Assembly (NCBI RefSeq): GCF_003711105.1
Contig: NZ_CP023865.1
Coordinates: 532,001-596,000, forward strand
Direction of reading: 5' to 3'
Length of the DNA stretch: 64,000 bases
Source: Actinoplanes teichomyceticus ATCC 31121
GTDB lineage: Bacteria; Actinomycetota; Actinomycetes; Mycobacteriales; Micromonosporaceae
Shown: positions 22,795 to 34,002 of the stretch, piece by piece
Layout: every line of letters starts with the position of its first letter
Position numbering within the stretch: position 1 is the stretch's first letter
Made by a program: the position numbers and the translations under genes
The notes under the pieces: model-generated
The model's database searches: none
What the model saw: only the letters and a program-made list of their open reading frames with translations
What the model was told of the DNA's origin: nothing

Positions 22795-24384
22795 TCAGCC
22801 CACCCGTGGCAGGTATGGCGTGTGTTGTTCAGTTGTTGGGACGGCGCTCGGCAGCATCACCGTGAAGACGGTCTGCCCCGGCCGGCTCTGCACGCCCACC
22901 TTGCCGCCGTGCGAGGTCACCACCGCGTGCACGATCGACAGGCCCAGGCCGGTGCTGCCGGCCGCGCGCGACCGGGAGCTGTCGCCGCGGGCGAAGCGTT
23001 CGAAGATGTGCGGGACCAGCTCCGGCGGGATGCCCGGACCGTTGTCGATCACCTGGAGCACGGCCGCGTCCGGCACGGTGCCCACCTTGACCGTGACCGT
23101 GGACCCCTCCGGGGTGTGCGTACGCGCGTTGGCCAGCAGGTTCGCCAGCACCTGGTGCAGCCGGGCGCCGTCCCCGGTCACCGTGACCGGCTCGTCCGGC
23201 AGATCCAGCTGCCAGTAGTGACCCGGCCCGGCCGCGTGCGCGTCACTGGTCGCGTCGACCGCCAGCATGGTCAGGTCCACCGGGTCCTGTGCGAGCGGCC
23301 GGCCGGCGTCCAGCCGGGCCAGCAGGAGCAGGTCCTCGACCAGGGCGGTCATCCGCTTCGCCTCGGACTCGACCCGGCCGAGCACGTGCGCCAGCTCGTC
23401 CGGGACCGGCTGCCGGCTGCGCCGGGTGAGCTCGGCGTAGCCGCGGATCGCGGCCAGCGGCGTACGCAGCTCGTGGCTCGCGTCCGCGACGAACTGCCGG
23501 ACCTGCATCTCGCTGGCGTGCCGCGCCTCCAGCGCGCTGCCGACGTGGTCCAGCATCCGGTTGAGCGCGGCGCCGACCTGGCCGACCTCGGTGCGCGGGT
23601 CGGTGTCCCGCTCCGGCACCCGCTGCGCGAGTCGCACCTCGCCGCGGTCCAGGCGCAGCTCGGCGACCCGGCTGGCGGTGGCCGCGACACGATCGAGAGG
23701 CTTGAGGGTACGGCGGATGATGAGCGCGCCGGCCCAGCCCGCGATCAGCAGCGACCCGAGCACGACGCAGCCGGTGAAGCCGGCGACCGTGAGCAGGATC
23801 GTGTTGGCGTCGGCGAGCGGCAGCCCGACGGCGATGTAGCCCTCCTGGCTGCCCGACGGGAACGAGCGCGTCGGGAAGATCGCCACGCGATAGTCGCCGA
23901 GGTCGCCGACCGAGACGGTCTCCTTGCCGCCGCCGGGCTCGACGGTGAGCAGGTCGGCCCGCTCGGTGTCGGTCAGCCGCTCGAAGTAGCTGGAGAAACG
24001 GCCGTCGGTGGTGGTCGTCTCCGGGTCGCGGTACTGCACCCGGCCGCCGCCCTGCTCGGTCATCGACGAATCCAGGAAGAGCACGATCCAGTCGGTCCGC
24101 GCGCCCGGTGGCACGCCTTTGCCGTCGTTCTGGCTCTGCCCGCTCGCGCCGGGCTGCTGCTGGTCGCCGGGCCGCGGGCCGAAACCCCGGCTGAGCCGGC
24201 GGGCGTCGTCGAGCTGGTCGTCGAGCTGGCTGTGGAGCGACCGTTTCAGGTAGAGCGCGGCGGTGCCGCCGACGACCAGGCCCAGCACCGCCAGCAGCGC
24301 GATCATGATGGCGACCAGCCGGGTGCGCAGCGGCCAGCCGGTCGGGCTGCGCCAGCGGGCGGGACGGTCGGTGGCGGCGACCAT
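22795..24384 (-). CDS. Two-component sensor histidine kinase
   Basis: 529 residues: TM1 (23-46), an extracytoplasmic domain with a Gln/Gly-rich patch (47-195), TM2 (196-226), HAMP (226-285), HisKA with phospho-acceptor His304 (DASHELRTPLAAI), and a HATPase domain (NLLANARTHT, DNGPGIP, GLGLSIV). Resembles the TrcS/PrrB-type kinases of actinobacteria. Its ATG lies 1 base after the stop of the response-regulator gene, so the pair is co-translated. The signal is unknown. The aroG leader starts 28 bp past its stop, on the same strand. Confidence 0.93.
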   Translation of the reverse strand: MVAATDRPARWRSPTGWPLRTRLVAIMIALLAVLGLVVGGTAALYLKRSLHSQLDDQLDDARRLSRGFGPRPGDQQQPGASGQSQNDGKGVPPGARTDWIVLFLDSSMTEQGGGRVQYRDPETTTTDGRFSSYFERLTDTERADLLTVEPGGGKETVSVGDLGDYRVAIFPTRSFPSGSQEGYIAVGLPLADANTILLTVAGFTGCVVLGSLLIAGWAGALIIRRTLKPLDRVAATASRVAELRLDRGEVRLAQRVPERDTDPRTEVGQVGAALNRMLDHVGSALEARHASEMQVRQFVADASHELRTPLAAIRGYAELTRRSRQPVPDELAHVLGRVESEAKRMTALVEDLLLLARLDAGRPLAQDPVDLTMLAVDATSDAHAAGPGHYWQLDLPDEPVTVTGDGARLHQVLANLLANARTHTPEGSTVTVKVGTVPDAAVLQVIDNGPGIPPELVPHIFERFARGDSSRSRAAGSTGLGLSIVHAVVTSHGGKVGVQSRPGQTVFTVMLPSAVPTTEQHTPYLPRVG

Positions 24385-24385
24385 G

Positions 24386-25117
24386 TCAGTCGGCCGGCTT
24401 GAGGACGTATCCGGCGCCGCGCATGGTGTGGATCATCGGCGCCCGGCCGGCGTCGATCTTCTTGCGCAGGTACGAGATGTACAGCTCGACGACGTTGGCC
24501 TGGCCGCCGAAGTCGTAGTTCCAGACCCGGTCCAGGATCTGCGGCTTGCTCAGCACCCGGCGCGGGTTGCGCATCAGGTAGCGCAGCAGCTCGAACTCGG
24601 TCGCGGTCAGGGTGATCAGGTCACCGCCGCGGCGCACCTCGTGCGAGTCCTCGTCCAGGGTCAGATCGCCGACCACGAGCTGCGATGCGGTACGCATCGG
24701 AGCGTGCCCCGTCCGGCGCATCAGCCCACGCAGCCGGGCCACCACCTCCTCCAGGCTGAACGGCTTGGTGACGTAGTCGTCGCCGCCCGCGGTGAGCCCG
24801 GTGATCCGGTCCTCGACGGAGTCCTTCGCGGTCAGGAACAGCACCGGCACCTCGGGCGACTCGCCGCGCAGCCGGCGCAGCACCTCCAGGCCGTCGATGT
24901 CCGGGAGCATCATGTCCAGCACGACGGCGTCCGGACGGAAGTCCCGCGCGGTACGCACCGCGGTCAGCCCGTCGCCGGCGCTCCGGACCTCCCAGCCCTC
25001 GTAGCGCAGGGCCATCGAGAGCAGCTCGGCCAGCGTCGGCTCGTCGTCCACCACGAGCACGCGAACCGGGGTCCCGTCGGGTCGCCGGAGGTCGCTGCCG
25101 GAGTCTGCGTTCGCCAT
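24386..25117 (-). CDS. OmpR-family response regulator
   Basis: 243 residues from ATG 25117, chosen because GGGGG lies 7 bases upstream; ATG 25123 is too close to it. Receiver domain (about 18-135) with VLVVDDEPT, phospho-acceptor Asp in VVLDMMLPDIDG and Lys in DYVTKPF. The winged-helix DNA-binding domain (about 150-240) has LTATEFELLRYLMRNPRRVL and YISYLRKKID. It is the first gene of the operon with the histidine kinase and acts as its output regulator. Confidence 0.94.
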   Translation of the reverse strand: MANADSGSDLRRPDGTPVRVLVVDDEPTLAELLSMALRYEGWEVRSAGDGLTAVRTARDFRPDAVVLDMMLPDIDGLEVLRRLRGESPEVPVLFLTAKDSVEDRITGLTAGGDDYVTKPFSLEEVVARLRGLMRRTGHAPMRTASQLVVGDLTLDEDSHEVRRGGDLITLTATEFELLRYLMRNPRRVLSKPQILDRVWNYDFGGQANVVELYISYLRKKIDAGRAPMIHTMRGAGYVLKPAD

Positions 25118-25123
25118 CGTCAT

Positions 25124-25478
25124 GCCCCCTACTGTGGTGGGCGACGCTCTGCGCCGGCTTTTCGTTTCCTGTGTAGCGGCTGTGACCGTGACGGCCCGCG
25201 AGGCCGGGTCAGCCGCACAGCTGACCGACACGGTGCGCCGTCATGGTCTTCGGCATGACGGTGACCGGTGTTGAGGCAATCGCGGCTGGCTGCCGCCGCT
25301 CCGCGCGTCGCCGGGCCGGCCGCCGCCGGTCCGGTCGGCGGCGGATGGGCGGCCGCCGCTTCGCGCGTCGCCGGCCCGGCCCCGCCGGCGCTGACCGTCC
25401 GCCACGGAACACTCGCCGTCCGCTCGATGTTGTGCAAGCGTTGGTCGTTGTCGGCGGCGCGAGGGTGGGGAGCTGCAC
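25124..25478. other. Divergent promoter region with a duplicated GC-rich segment
   Basis: No gene. A segment of about 25 bp with core CGCGCGTCGCCGG occurs twice (near 25303 and 25361), separated by CCGCCGGTCCGG-type sequence. TTTTCGTTTCCTGTGTAG (25159-25176) is the least GC-rich patch and the likely promoter region for the two-component operon. Confidence 0.4.
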
Positions 25479-25850
25479 GTGAATCTTCTCGAGGAGTACC
25501 GCAGGGCCAATTTCTTCTTCGAGTCCGGCGACCCGCGGGGCGCCGCCAAGCTGCTCGAACCGATCGTCGAGGCGGAGCCGCACAACAGCGCGGTCCGGCA
25601 GCTGCTCGCCCGGGCGTACTTCAACTCGGCGCAGCTGAACGGTGCGGAAACGCAGCTCAGGGCGCTGATCGAGCATGATCCTTCGGACCACTACGCGCAC
25701 CATGTGCTCGGCCGGACCCTGGAGCGGGCCGGCCGGTTCCGTGAGGCGCTGCCACACCTGCGCCTGGCCGCCGCGATGAAGCGCCAGCCCGATTACCAGG
25801 ACGCCCTGCGCCGCGTCGAGACCTGGCTCGGCAAGTCCGCCCCGGAATAG
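25479..25850 (+). CDS. Small TPR protein
   Basis: 123 residues from GTG 25479, with GGGGAG 7 bases before. Two to three tetratricopeptide repeats can be aligned: GDPRGAAKLLEPIVEAEPHN, AQLNGAETQLRALIEHDPSD and AGRFREALPHLRLAAAMKR, each with the W/G-A-P spacing of TPR helices. No signal peptide. Probably a cytoplasmic scaffold. The next gene, an Smr-domain protein, starts 10 bp later and is likely co-transcribed. Confidence 0.85.
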   Translation: MNLLEEYRRANFFFESGDPRGAAKLLEPIVEAEPHNSAVRQLLARAYFNSAQLNGAETQLRALIEHDPSDHYAHHVLGRTLERAGRFREALPHLRLAAAMKRQPDYQDALRRVETWLGKSAPE

Positions 25851-25859
25851 GGTGCGCTC

Positions 25860-26144
25860 ATGAAACTGAAGCTGGACCTGCACGACATCTTCAACAAGGG
25901 GCACGAGATCGACCGGGCCCTGCGGGGAATCATCGACGAGGCGATCCAGAAGAAGGCGACGCTCGTCGAGATCATCCCGGGGAAGGGCAGCGGAGCCCTG
26001 AAGAAGAAGGTGATCCGGTTCCTCGACCAGAAGGAGATCAAGCAGCTGTACCACCGGGTCGAGAAGGACGGCGACAACTGGGGCCGGCTGTTCGTGCACT
26101 TCCGCTTCGACGCCCCGGCCGGGCGCCGCGGCCGGGGCCGGTGA
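25860..26144 (+). CDS. Small Smr (MutS-related) domain protein
   Basis: 94 residues, essentially one Smr domain: the LDLHDIF motif near the N-terminus (residues 5-11) and EIIPGKGSGALKKKVIRFL (about 37-55), matching LDLH and the GKGSG loop of Smr nucleases. Stand-alone Smr proteins nick or bind DNA/RNA; the HGxG-type loop reads PGKGSG here. It ends in a basic AGRRGRGR tail. It is 10 bp behind the TPR gene and ends 20 bp before the convergent M28 peptidase gene. Confidence 0.85.
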   Translation: MKLKLDLHDIFNKGHEIDRALRGIIDEAIQKKATLVEIIPGKGSGALKKKVIRFLDQKEIKQLYHRVEKDGDNWGRLFVHFRFDAPAGRRGRGR

Positions 26145-26163
26145 CGGTCGGGGCCTCGGCCGG

Positions 26164-28527
26164 TCAGTACTCGTAGGTCTTCGCCACGGCGACCATCTCG
26201 CTGCTGTGCGAGCCCAGAACGCCGACACCGGCCGGGCGGGCCCGGAAACCCGGCATCTCGCTGACGTTGTCGCTGGCGTCCATCGCCCGCAGCCGCACCG
26301 GCCCGGCGCCGCGGACGGCGAGCGTGACCACCACCCCCTCGGCGGGCGGGGCGTGGAAGACGAAACCGAAACCCCAGCCGCCCCCGGCCGGGCGCCGCGA
26401 TGGCACCGTCCGGCCACCCACCGTCGCGGCGGTCACCTCGGTCGCCGCAGCCACGTGCAGGGTGGTGAACCGGACCGCCCGCCGCGGCTTCAGGCGCAGC
26501 GTGAGAACCCGCCCGTCACCCGAGAGGGTGTCCGCCTCCAGGGTGAGATCCGGGGCCGCGAGGGTGGCCGGCCGGGCCGGTCCGCCGCGCAACCTCTCGT
26601 CCCCGAACGCCGGCAGGGTGGCGGTCACCGGCTTGCGGTCCCCGGAGACGTACTGCGCGGTCCACGTCTGGGTGCGCGCCTCGTCGCTGAGCCATCGGGC
26701 CGTCCCGGTGTCCGCGTCCAGGGCGTACATCAGCTGGGTGAGCGCCGGGTGCTCGGCGTCGAAGCGGTCCACGACCAGGCCGGCGGCGGCGCAGACCAGC
26801 ACGGCCAGCGAGGCGGCCAGGGTGGGTAGCGCGCCCCGGCGGCGGGCGCGCAGCGCGGCCAGGCCCCGCACCGGCTCGCCCGGCGGGTGGATCAGGTCGA
26901 CCACCGGGAGCAGCGCCAGCACGAGCAGCACGGTCAGGAACGCCCCCGCGGCGCCCAGCGCCATGCCCAGCGCCGGGAACAGCATGAGCACGGTGGGCAG
27001 CAGGATCACCACCGCGACCAGGCCGCCGACGGTGATCGCGGCGGTGGCGGCCCAGCCTCGTACGGCCAGGGCGGCCAGGCCGGCCAGGGCGCCGGCCAGG
27101 GCGGGCAGCGTGGCCAGGTAGGCGCCGCCCGGGGTGACGGCGGCCAGCACCGCGCCGAGCCCCGCCAGCCAGCCCAGACCGGCGACCGCCAGCGCGGCCG
27201 CACCGACCCGCCGGCGCAGGACGGCGAACCAGCCCAGCACCACGGCCACCGCCAGGGCGATCACCGCCACCCGGTAGAGGCCCGGGCGGTACGGGTCGAT
27301 CGGCAGCGCGCCGTACTCCGGCCGGATCAGCGTGAGCGCCGCCCACAGCGCCTGCGCCAGGGCCGGCGCGACCACGAGCGGGACCGGCGTCAGCGCGCCG
27401 GCCAGGGCCAGCCGCCGTCCGGTCAGCCGGCCGCGCCGCCGCGCCAGCCAGGCCAGCGCCGCCACCGCGGCCAGCGCCAGCACGGCCAGCGGCCAGACCA
27501 GCGCGCCCGGGTAGTGCACCAGGCCGCCGCCGGGGACCGGGAAGTAGGTGGCGTCCGCCCCGCCGCGCAGCGTCGTCAGATCCCGTCCGCCCAGCTCACG
27601 GGTGACCGCCAGGGCGTTCGCCCCGTGGTGCTGCAGGCTGTCGCGGTCCATCGCGGAAGGCCGGTCGGTGGGCGCGTGGTAGACCGCCGCGCCGTCGATG
27701 TACGCCGAGTTCAGCCCGCGGAAACCGGCCCGGCGGAACGCGGTGAAGTCGGTGTCGTTCGGCAGCCGGCGGTAGATCTCCACGGCGAACGAGGTGCCGA
27801 CCGGGTACGGCGCCCGGGCATACGCCTCGACGAGCTCCGCGTTCCGCGCCGACGTCTCGAACATGATCGCCGGGCCGGAGCTGCCCCGCGCCTCCAGGTT
27901 GAGCGCCACGCCGCCGTCGCGGGCCAGCGGATGCTGCCGGACGAACGCCTCGGCGCCGCACAGGCAGGCCTCCTCGGCGTCGGTGAGCACCAGCACCACG
28001 TCGTTGCGCAGCCTCGCGCCGCTGGTCAGGGCGCGGGCCGTCTCCAGGATGGTGGCGACGCCGGCCGCGTCGTCGTTGCCGCCCGGGCCGGTCTGCGCCG
28101 AGTCGTAGTGCGCGACCAGGAAGATCCGCCCGGTGGAGGCGGCGCCCGGCAGCAGCGTGACCACGTTGCGCACCCGGGCCAGACCGGTGCCCCCGGCGCT
28201 GGCGGAGAGCTCACCGCCCTGGGCCGAGACGGTGTCCTGCACCTGCGGGCTCAGGCCCAGGCCCCGCAGGTGGGCCAGCAGGTGCTCGCGGACCCGGTCG
28301 TTGGCGGCGCTGCCGGCCGGGTGCGGGGTGGCGGCGATCGTGCGTACCTCCGCGAAGGCGCGCTCGGCGCTGAACTGACCGGCCGGTGCCGAGGCGGGGG
28401 CCGCCGCGGGCGGCAGGATCGAGCGCACCGCGGCGAGGCCCGCGAGGGCGAGCACCGCGAGGACGGCGAGCGCGGCGAGGCCGCGCCGGGCCGGCCGGAG
28501 GAGAGCGGCGTCACGCATGGGTGACAT
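26164..28527 (-). CDS. Membrane M28-family zinc peptidase
   Basis: 787 residues. One N-terminal TM helix (15-37), then an extracytoplasmic M28 aminopeptidase domain (about 50-330). The zinc ligands are visible as AHYDS (His140, Asp142), GGNDDAAG (Asp152), TDAEEACLCG (Glu185/186), NLEARG (Glu212) and YHAPTD. About eight further helices (about 345-590) and a beta-rich C-terminal extracytoplasmic domain follow. The layout resembles eukaryotic ER/vacuolar M28 peptidases (Fxna/Pff1-like). Substrate unknown. ATG 28518 (MRDAALL) is an alternative start. Confidence 0.88.
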   Translation of the reverse strand: MSPMRDAALLRPARRGLAALAVLAVLALAGLAAVRSILPPAAAPASAPAGQFSAERAFAEVRTIAATPHPAGSAANDRVREHLLAHLRGLGLSPQVQDTVSAQGGELSASAGGTGLARVRNVVTLLPGAASTGRIFLVAHYDSAQTGPGGNDDAAGVATILETARALTSGARLRNDVVLVLTDAEEACLCGAEAFVRQHPLARDGGVALNLEARGSSGPAIMFETSARNAELVEAYARAPYPVGTSFAVEIYRRLPNDTDFTAFRRAGFRGLNSAYIDGAAVYHAPTDRPSAMDRDSLQHHGANALAVTRELGGRDLTTLRGGADATYFPVPGGGLVHYPGALVWPLAVLALAAVAALAWLARRRGRLTGRRLALAGALTPVPLVVAPALAQALWAALTLIRPEYGALPIDPYRPGLYRVAVIALAVAVVLGWFAVLRRRVGAAALAVAGLGWLAGLGAVLAAVTPGGAYLATLPALAGALAGLAALAVRGWAATAAITVGGLVAVVILLPTVLMLFPALGMALGAAGAFLTVLLVLALLPVVDLIHPPGEPVRGLAALRARRRGALPTLAASLAVLVCAAAGLVVDRFDAEHPALTQLMYALDADTGTARWLSDEARTQTWTAQYVSGDRKPVTATLPAFGDERLRGGPARPATLAAPDLTLEADTLSGDGRVLTLRLKPRRAVRFTTLHVAAATEVTAATVGGRTVPSRRPAGGGWGFGFVFHAPPAEGVVVTLAVRGAGPVRLRAMDASDNVSEMPGFRARPAGVGVLGSHSSEMVAVAKTYEY

Positions 28528-28584
28528 TCAAGCGCGGAGGATGACATCCGGGTACCCGGTGGATCGATTGTCCGGTGCAATAGC

Positions 28585-28950
28585 GTGGTCCGGGTGACTA
28601 CCTCGTTCGACCCGGCCGCCGTCATCGCGGAGTTCATCGACGCGGTGGCGCCCTACGACCCGCATCCGGACGCCCCGCCGGTGGCGCTGCTCGGCCTGCG
28701 CACCGCGCTCGGCGACGAGATCTTCCCGCTGGGCGACCATGTGATCCGGGCGATGTGCCGAGCTCTGGCGTCCTATCGCGATCCGGAGGACCGGGGCCGG
28801 TGCGTGGACTGTGGCGGTCGCCACCTCGACGAGAACCTGCACTGCCGCGACTGTGGGCGCCTGCACGGGATCCTCGGGCAGGTGATCGCCGATCATGCGC
28901 GGCGGGTCGCCGCCGCCGGCGACGGCAGCGCTCCCCACGGTGCGGCATGA
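28585..28950 (+). CDS. Hypothetical protein with zinc-ribbon-like CxxC pairs
   Basis: 121 residues from GTG 28585, or 118 from GTG 28594. Family not recognised. The N-terminal part is helical. Residues about 73-92 hold two CxxC knuckles (RCVDCGG and HCRDCGR, 12 residues apart), likely one zinc ribbon. It is divergent from the M28 peptidase gene, with a 57-bp gap. Codon use is typical for the window. Function unknown. Confidence 0.6.
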   Translation: MVRVTTSFDPAAVIAEFIDAVAPYDPHPDAPPVALLGLRTALGDEIFPLGDHVIRAMCRALASYRDPEDRGRCVDCGGRHLDENLHCRDCGRLHGILGQVIADHARRVAAAGDGSAPHGAA

Positions 28951-29042
28951 GGGCAGGTCACGAGGTGGTGACCAGTGTTGTGTCACCGCGTCCGGTGGTA
29001 CACGATTTCCGGGTCACATATGCGTCGAGTGGGGATTCTTAG

Positions 29043-30235
29043 ATGACGGAGCGTTCGCTCGCACCCCGCGCGTACGTGGTGGACCAGCTGGAGCGCCTGC
29101 GCATCCTCCTGGTGGAGGACGACGAGGGCGACGCCTTCCTGGTCCGTGAGCTGCTCACCGAGGCCGGGGCGCCGTTCGAGCTCACCGTCGCGACCAGCCT
29201 CCGCGAGGCGCGCGACCTGATCGCCGGCGCCGAATGCGTGTTGCTCGACCTCGGCCTGCCGGATGCCGAGGGCATCGACGGGCTTCGCAAGCTGCTGGCC
29301 GTGGCCGGCGGTGCGGCGGTCTGCGTGCTCACCGGGCGCTCCGACGAGCACCTGGGCGTCCAGGCGGTCGCCGAGGGCGCACAGGACTACCTGGTCAAGG
29401 GTCAGGTCGACGGGGTCTGGCTGGTCCGGGCCCTGCGCTACGCGGTCGAGCGCAAGCGAGCCGACGAGAACGCCCGGCGGCTGCGCGAGGTGGAGCTGCG
29501 CCAGGAGGAGTCGGCCCGCCTGGAGCGGGGCCTGCTGCCGCAGCCGCTGATGCAGACCAGCGAGGTGCTGGTCGAGACGTTCTACCGGTCCGGGCGGGCA
29601 GCCGGCCTGCTCGGCGGGGACTTCTTCGACGTGGTGCAGATCGGCGAGGACAAGCTGCACGTGATCGTCGGCGACGTCTGCGGGCACGGCGTCGACGAGG
29701 CCGCGCTCGGCGTGGAGCTGCGGGTCGCCTGGCGGGCGCTGGTCCTCGCCGGGGTGCCGGAGGAGCAGGTGCTCGCGTCGCTGGAACAGGTGCTGATCTC
29801 CGAGCGGCGGGCCCGGGAGGTGTTCGCCACGGTCGCCTCGGCGGTGATCGACCTGCCCGGCAACCGTGCCACGGTACGCCTGGCCGGTCACCCGCCGCCC
29901 GTGGTGCTCGCCGGTGGCCGGGCCGCGCCGGTACACGCGCGTACCGGGATCGTGCTCGGGGTACGTCCTACCCCCACACCCGCTACCGAGCTGGAGTTCA
30001 CCGGCGATGACTGGTCCCTGCTGATGTACACCGACGGTCTGATCGAGGGTCGTGCCGGCGCCGGCGACGAGCGCCTGGACGTGGACGGCCTGTGCAAGCT
30101 GCTGGACGAGCCGGCCGCGCGGCAGGTGCCGCTGACCCGGCTGCCGGCCTGGCTGGTCGGGCGCGCCGACCAGGACAACGGCGGCCCGCTCAGCGACGAC
30201 GTGGCGATGCTGCTGATCTCGCGGGGTGGTGGGCG

Positions 30236-30239
<4 letters not shown>
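29043..30239 (+). CDS. Response regulator fused to SpoIIE-type PP2C phosphatase
   Basis: 398 residues. The receiver domain (19-135) has LLVEDDEGD, phospho-acceptor Asp69 in VLLDLGLPD and Lys in DYLVKG. A linker helix (140-180) leads to a SpoIIE/PPM phosphatase domain (180-398) with metal ligands in LGGDFFDV, GDVCGHG and YTDGLIE, and LSDDVAML near the end. Such RsbU/RssB-like proteins dephosphorylate an anti-sigma-factor antagonist when phosphorylated. It overlaps the next histidine kinase gene by 4 bases (GTGA), and is the first gene of a coupled four-gene signalling operon. Confidence 0.92.
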
Positions 30240-31833
<1,594 letters not shown>

Positions 31834-31837
<4 letters not shown>

Positions 31838-32286
31838 GCGTGGAGCGCGGGGGTGGCACCCCGATAGAGGTGCTGCTGGTCGAGGACGATCCCGGCGACG
31901 TCCTGATGACCCAGGAGGCCTTCGAGGAGCACAAGGTCCGCAACCGGCTGAACGTGGTGTCGGACGGTGCGGAGGCGCTGGCGTACCTGCGCCGCGAGGG
32001 ACAGTACGCGGACGCGGTGCGCCCCGATCTGATCCTGCTCGACCTGAACCTGCCCCGCCGGGACGGCCGGGAGGTGCTCGCCGAGATCAAGAAGGACGAC
32101 GAGCTGGGCCGGATCCCGGTGGTCGTGCTCACCACCTCGTCCGCCGACGAGGACATCCTGCGCAGCTACCAGTTGCACGCGAACGCGTACGTCACCAAAC
32201 CGGTGGACTTCGAGCGGTTCATCGCGGTGATCCGGCAGATCGACGAGTTCTTCGTCAGCGTCGTGAAGTTGCCGCCGCGTGCTTGA
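31834..32286 (+). CDS. Single-domain (Rcp1/CheY-like) response regulator
   Basis: 150 residues from GTG 31834, overlapping the kinase stop by 4 bases. Receiver features: [10 protein letters not shown], phospho-acceptor Asp70 in [24 protein letters not shown] and YVTKPVDF. There is no output domain, as for Rcp1-type regulators that act as phosphate shuttles or by protein contact. It overlaps the next gene by 8 bases. Confidence 0.93.
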
Positions 32287-33097
32287 TCAGGTTTCCGCGC
32301 TCATCCGTGAGGTGGCCCAGACCGTCGTGCTGCCCCGCTTCCAGCGGCTCCGCGCCGACGAGGTGCACCAGAAGTCGCCCGGTGACATGGTCACCATCGC
32401 CGACCAGGAGTCCGAGCGGGCGCTGACCCGGGGACTGACCGCGCTGCTGCCCGGCTCCGTGGTGGTCGGCGAGGAGGCCGTCGCGGCCGACCCGGGCGTC
32501 CGCGACCGGATCGGCGCGGGTGGCGCCGTGTGGATCGTCGACCCGGTCGACGGCACCAACAACTTCGCCGCCGGGCGGACGCCGTTCTGCGTGATGACCG
32601 CCCTGGTCCGGGACGGGGTGACGGTGGCAGGCTGGATCCTCGACGTGATCGAGGACCGGTTGACGGTCGCCGAGGCGGGCGCCGGGGCGTACCGGGACGG
32701 GGTGCGGGTCAAGGCCCGCGCGGACGTGCCGGCCGCCGCTGACCTGCAGGGCGTGATCTCCCGCAAGTACCTCCCGGACGACTTCCGCGCCCAGGTCGAC
32801 GTGCACGCCGGGGAACTGGGCGGATACACCGCCGGGCGGCACTGCGCCGGGTTCGAGTACCCGGCCATCGCCACCGACCTGCAGCAGTTCGCGATGTTCT
32901 GGCGGATCCTGCCGTGGGACCACGCGCCCGGCTCGCTGATCATCCGCGAGGCCGGCGGTGTCTCCCGGCACCTCGACGGCACGGACTACCGGCCGGTCAA
33001 CACCCGCCGGGGCCTGCTCGTGGCGGCCAACGAGGAGATCTGGCAGACCGTGCACGGCACCCTGTTCCCGGACGGCCCTCCCCCGATCGGGGAGTGA
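32279..33097 (+). CDS. Inositol-monophosphatase-family phosphatase
   Basis: 272 residues from GTG 32279, inside the end of the regulator gene. The metal-binding motifs of the IMPase superfamily are present: VVGEEAV (Glu), [12 protein letters not shown] (about 87-98) and the C-terminal [15 protein letters not shown] (about 217-231). It hydrolyses a small phosphate ester such as inositol phosphate, histidinol phosphate or PAP; which one cannot be told. Coupling to a phosphorelay operon is unusual and suggests a role in osmolyte or inositol signalling, or simple co-expression. Confidence 0.88.
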   Translation: MLDQVSALIREVAQTVVLPRFQRLRADEVHQKSPGDMVTIADQESERALTRGLTALLPGSVVVGEEAVAADPGVRDRIGAGGAVWIVDPVDGTNNFAAGRTPFCVMTALVRDGVTVAGWILDVIEDRLTVAEAGAGAYRDGVRVKARADVPAAADLQGVISRKYLPDDFRAQVDVHAGELGGYTAGRHCAGFEYPAIATDLQQFAMFWRILPWDHAPGSLIIREAGGVSRHLDGTDYRPVNTRRGLLVAANEEIWQTVHGTLFPDGPPPIGE

Positions 33098-33113
33098 GCC
33101 GACGCGCGTGGCG

Positions 33114-33130
33114 GATCTCACAGTGTGATC
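33114..33130. promoter_or_regulatory. Imperfect palindrome upstream of the SDR gene
   Basis: GATCTCACAGTGTGATC is a 17-base palindrome with two mismatched positions and contains TCACA-G-TGTGA. It lies 34 bp before the SDR start codon. A regulator-binding site is plausible; the protein is unknown. Confidence 0.45.
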
Positions 33131-33164
33131 CGGTCCGGACAGTGGGCGATCTACCGTGCCCGGT

Positions 33165-33938
33165 ATGACGTCGTACCTGGATGACCTTTTCGGGTTGACC
33201 GGTCGCAGCGCGGTGGTCACCGGCGGCAGCTCCGGGATCGGCCGCGAGATCGCCCTCGCGCTGGGTCGTGCCGGTGCGCGGGTGACGGTCGTCGCCCGGC
33301 GTCCGGAACCGATCGCCCAGGTGGTCGCCGAGCTGCGGCGATCCGGCGTCGAAGCCGGCGCGGTCACCGCGGACCTCGCCGACCGTGCCGCGGTGCGGAC
33401 CGCGCTCACCGAGATCATTTCCCGGTACGGCGAACCGGACATCCTCGTCAACTCCGCCGCCGTGAACCTGCGCCCGCCGCTGGACGAGCTCACCGAGGAC
33501 GTCTGGGATCTCACCCTGTCGGCCAATCTCACCTCACCGTTTCTGCTCGGGCAGGCGTTCGGGCCGGCGATGGCGCGGCGCGGCTGGGGCCGGATCATCA
33601 ACATCGTGTCGCAGCAGGCGTTCCGGGCCTACGGCAACAGCGGCGCCTACGGCGCGGCCAAAGCCGGCCTGGTCGGGCTGACCCGCTCGCAGGCGGAAGC
33701 CTGGTCGCCGCACGGGGTCTGCTGCAACGCCATCGCGCCCGGAGTGGTGCACACCCCGCTGACCGAACCGGTCTTCGCCGATCCCACGAAAGTGGCGGCG
33801 CACGCCGCCCGCACCATGATCGGGCGTAACGGGCTGCCCGCGGATTTCGCCGGTTGTGCGGTCTTCCTGGCGAGCGCGGCGAGTCAGGCGGTAACCGGTC
33901 AGACACTCTTCGTCGACGGTGGATACTCGGCGACCTGA
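33165..33938 (+). CDS. Short-chain dehydrogenase/reductase
   Basis: 257 residues. Classical SDR: cofactor loop VVTGGSSGIGREIA (about 17-30), NSAAVN, catalytic Ser in NIVSQQAF, YGAAKAG with the catalytic Tyr and Lys, and the C-terminal FVDGGYSAT. ARRPEP after the second strand (Arg-rich) suggests an NADP(H) preference. FabG-like 3-oxoacyl or gluconate-type reductases share this pattern; the substrate is unknown. ATG 33165 was taken; GTG 33156 is the alternative. Confidence 0.9.
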   Translation: MTSYLDDLFGLTGRSAVVTGGSSGIGREIALALGRAGARVTVVARRPEPIAQVVAELRRSGVEAGAVTADLADRAAVRTALTEIISRYGEPDILVNSAAVNLRPPLDELTEDVWDLTLSANLTSPFLLGQAFGPAMARRGWGRIINIVSQQAFRAYGNSGAYGAAKAGLVGLTRSQAEAWSPHGVCCNAIAPGVVHTPLTEPVFADPTKVAAHAARTMIGRNGLPADFAGCAVFLASAASQAVTGQTLFVDGGYSAT

Positions 33939-34002
33939 TCGATCTCCCTCTTTCCAGGTCGGGCACGGTAAAGTACCCGCGCTCCCGACTTGGAGGTTTT
34001 CC

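Noticed and set aside
19030..24402. Long plus-strand frames opposite the GT39, aroG and histidine kinase genes
   Set aside because: They are complementary to genes with full catalytic motifs and have no recognisable domains or ribosome binding sites.
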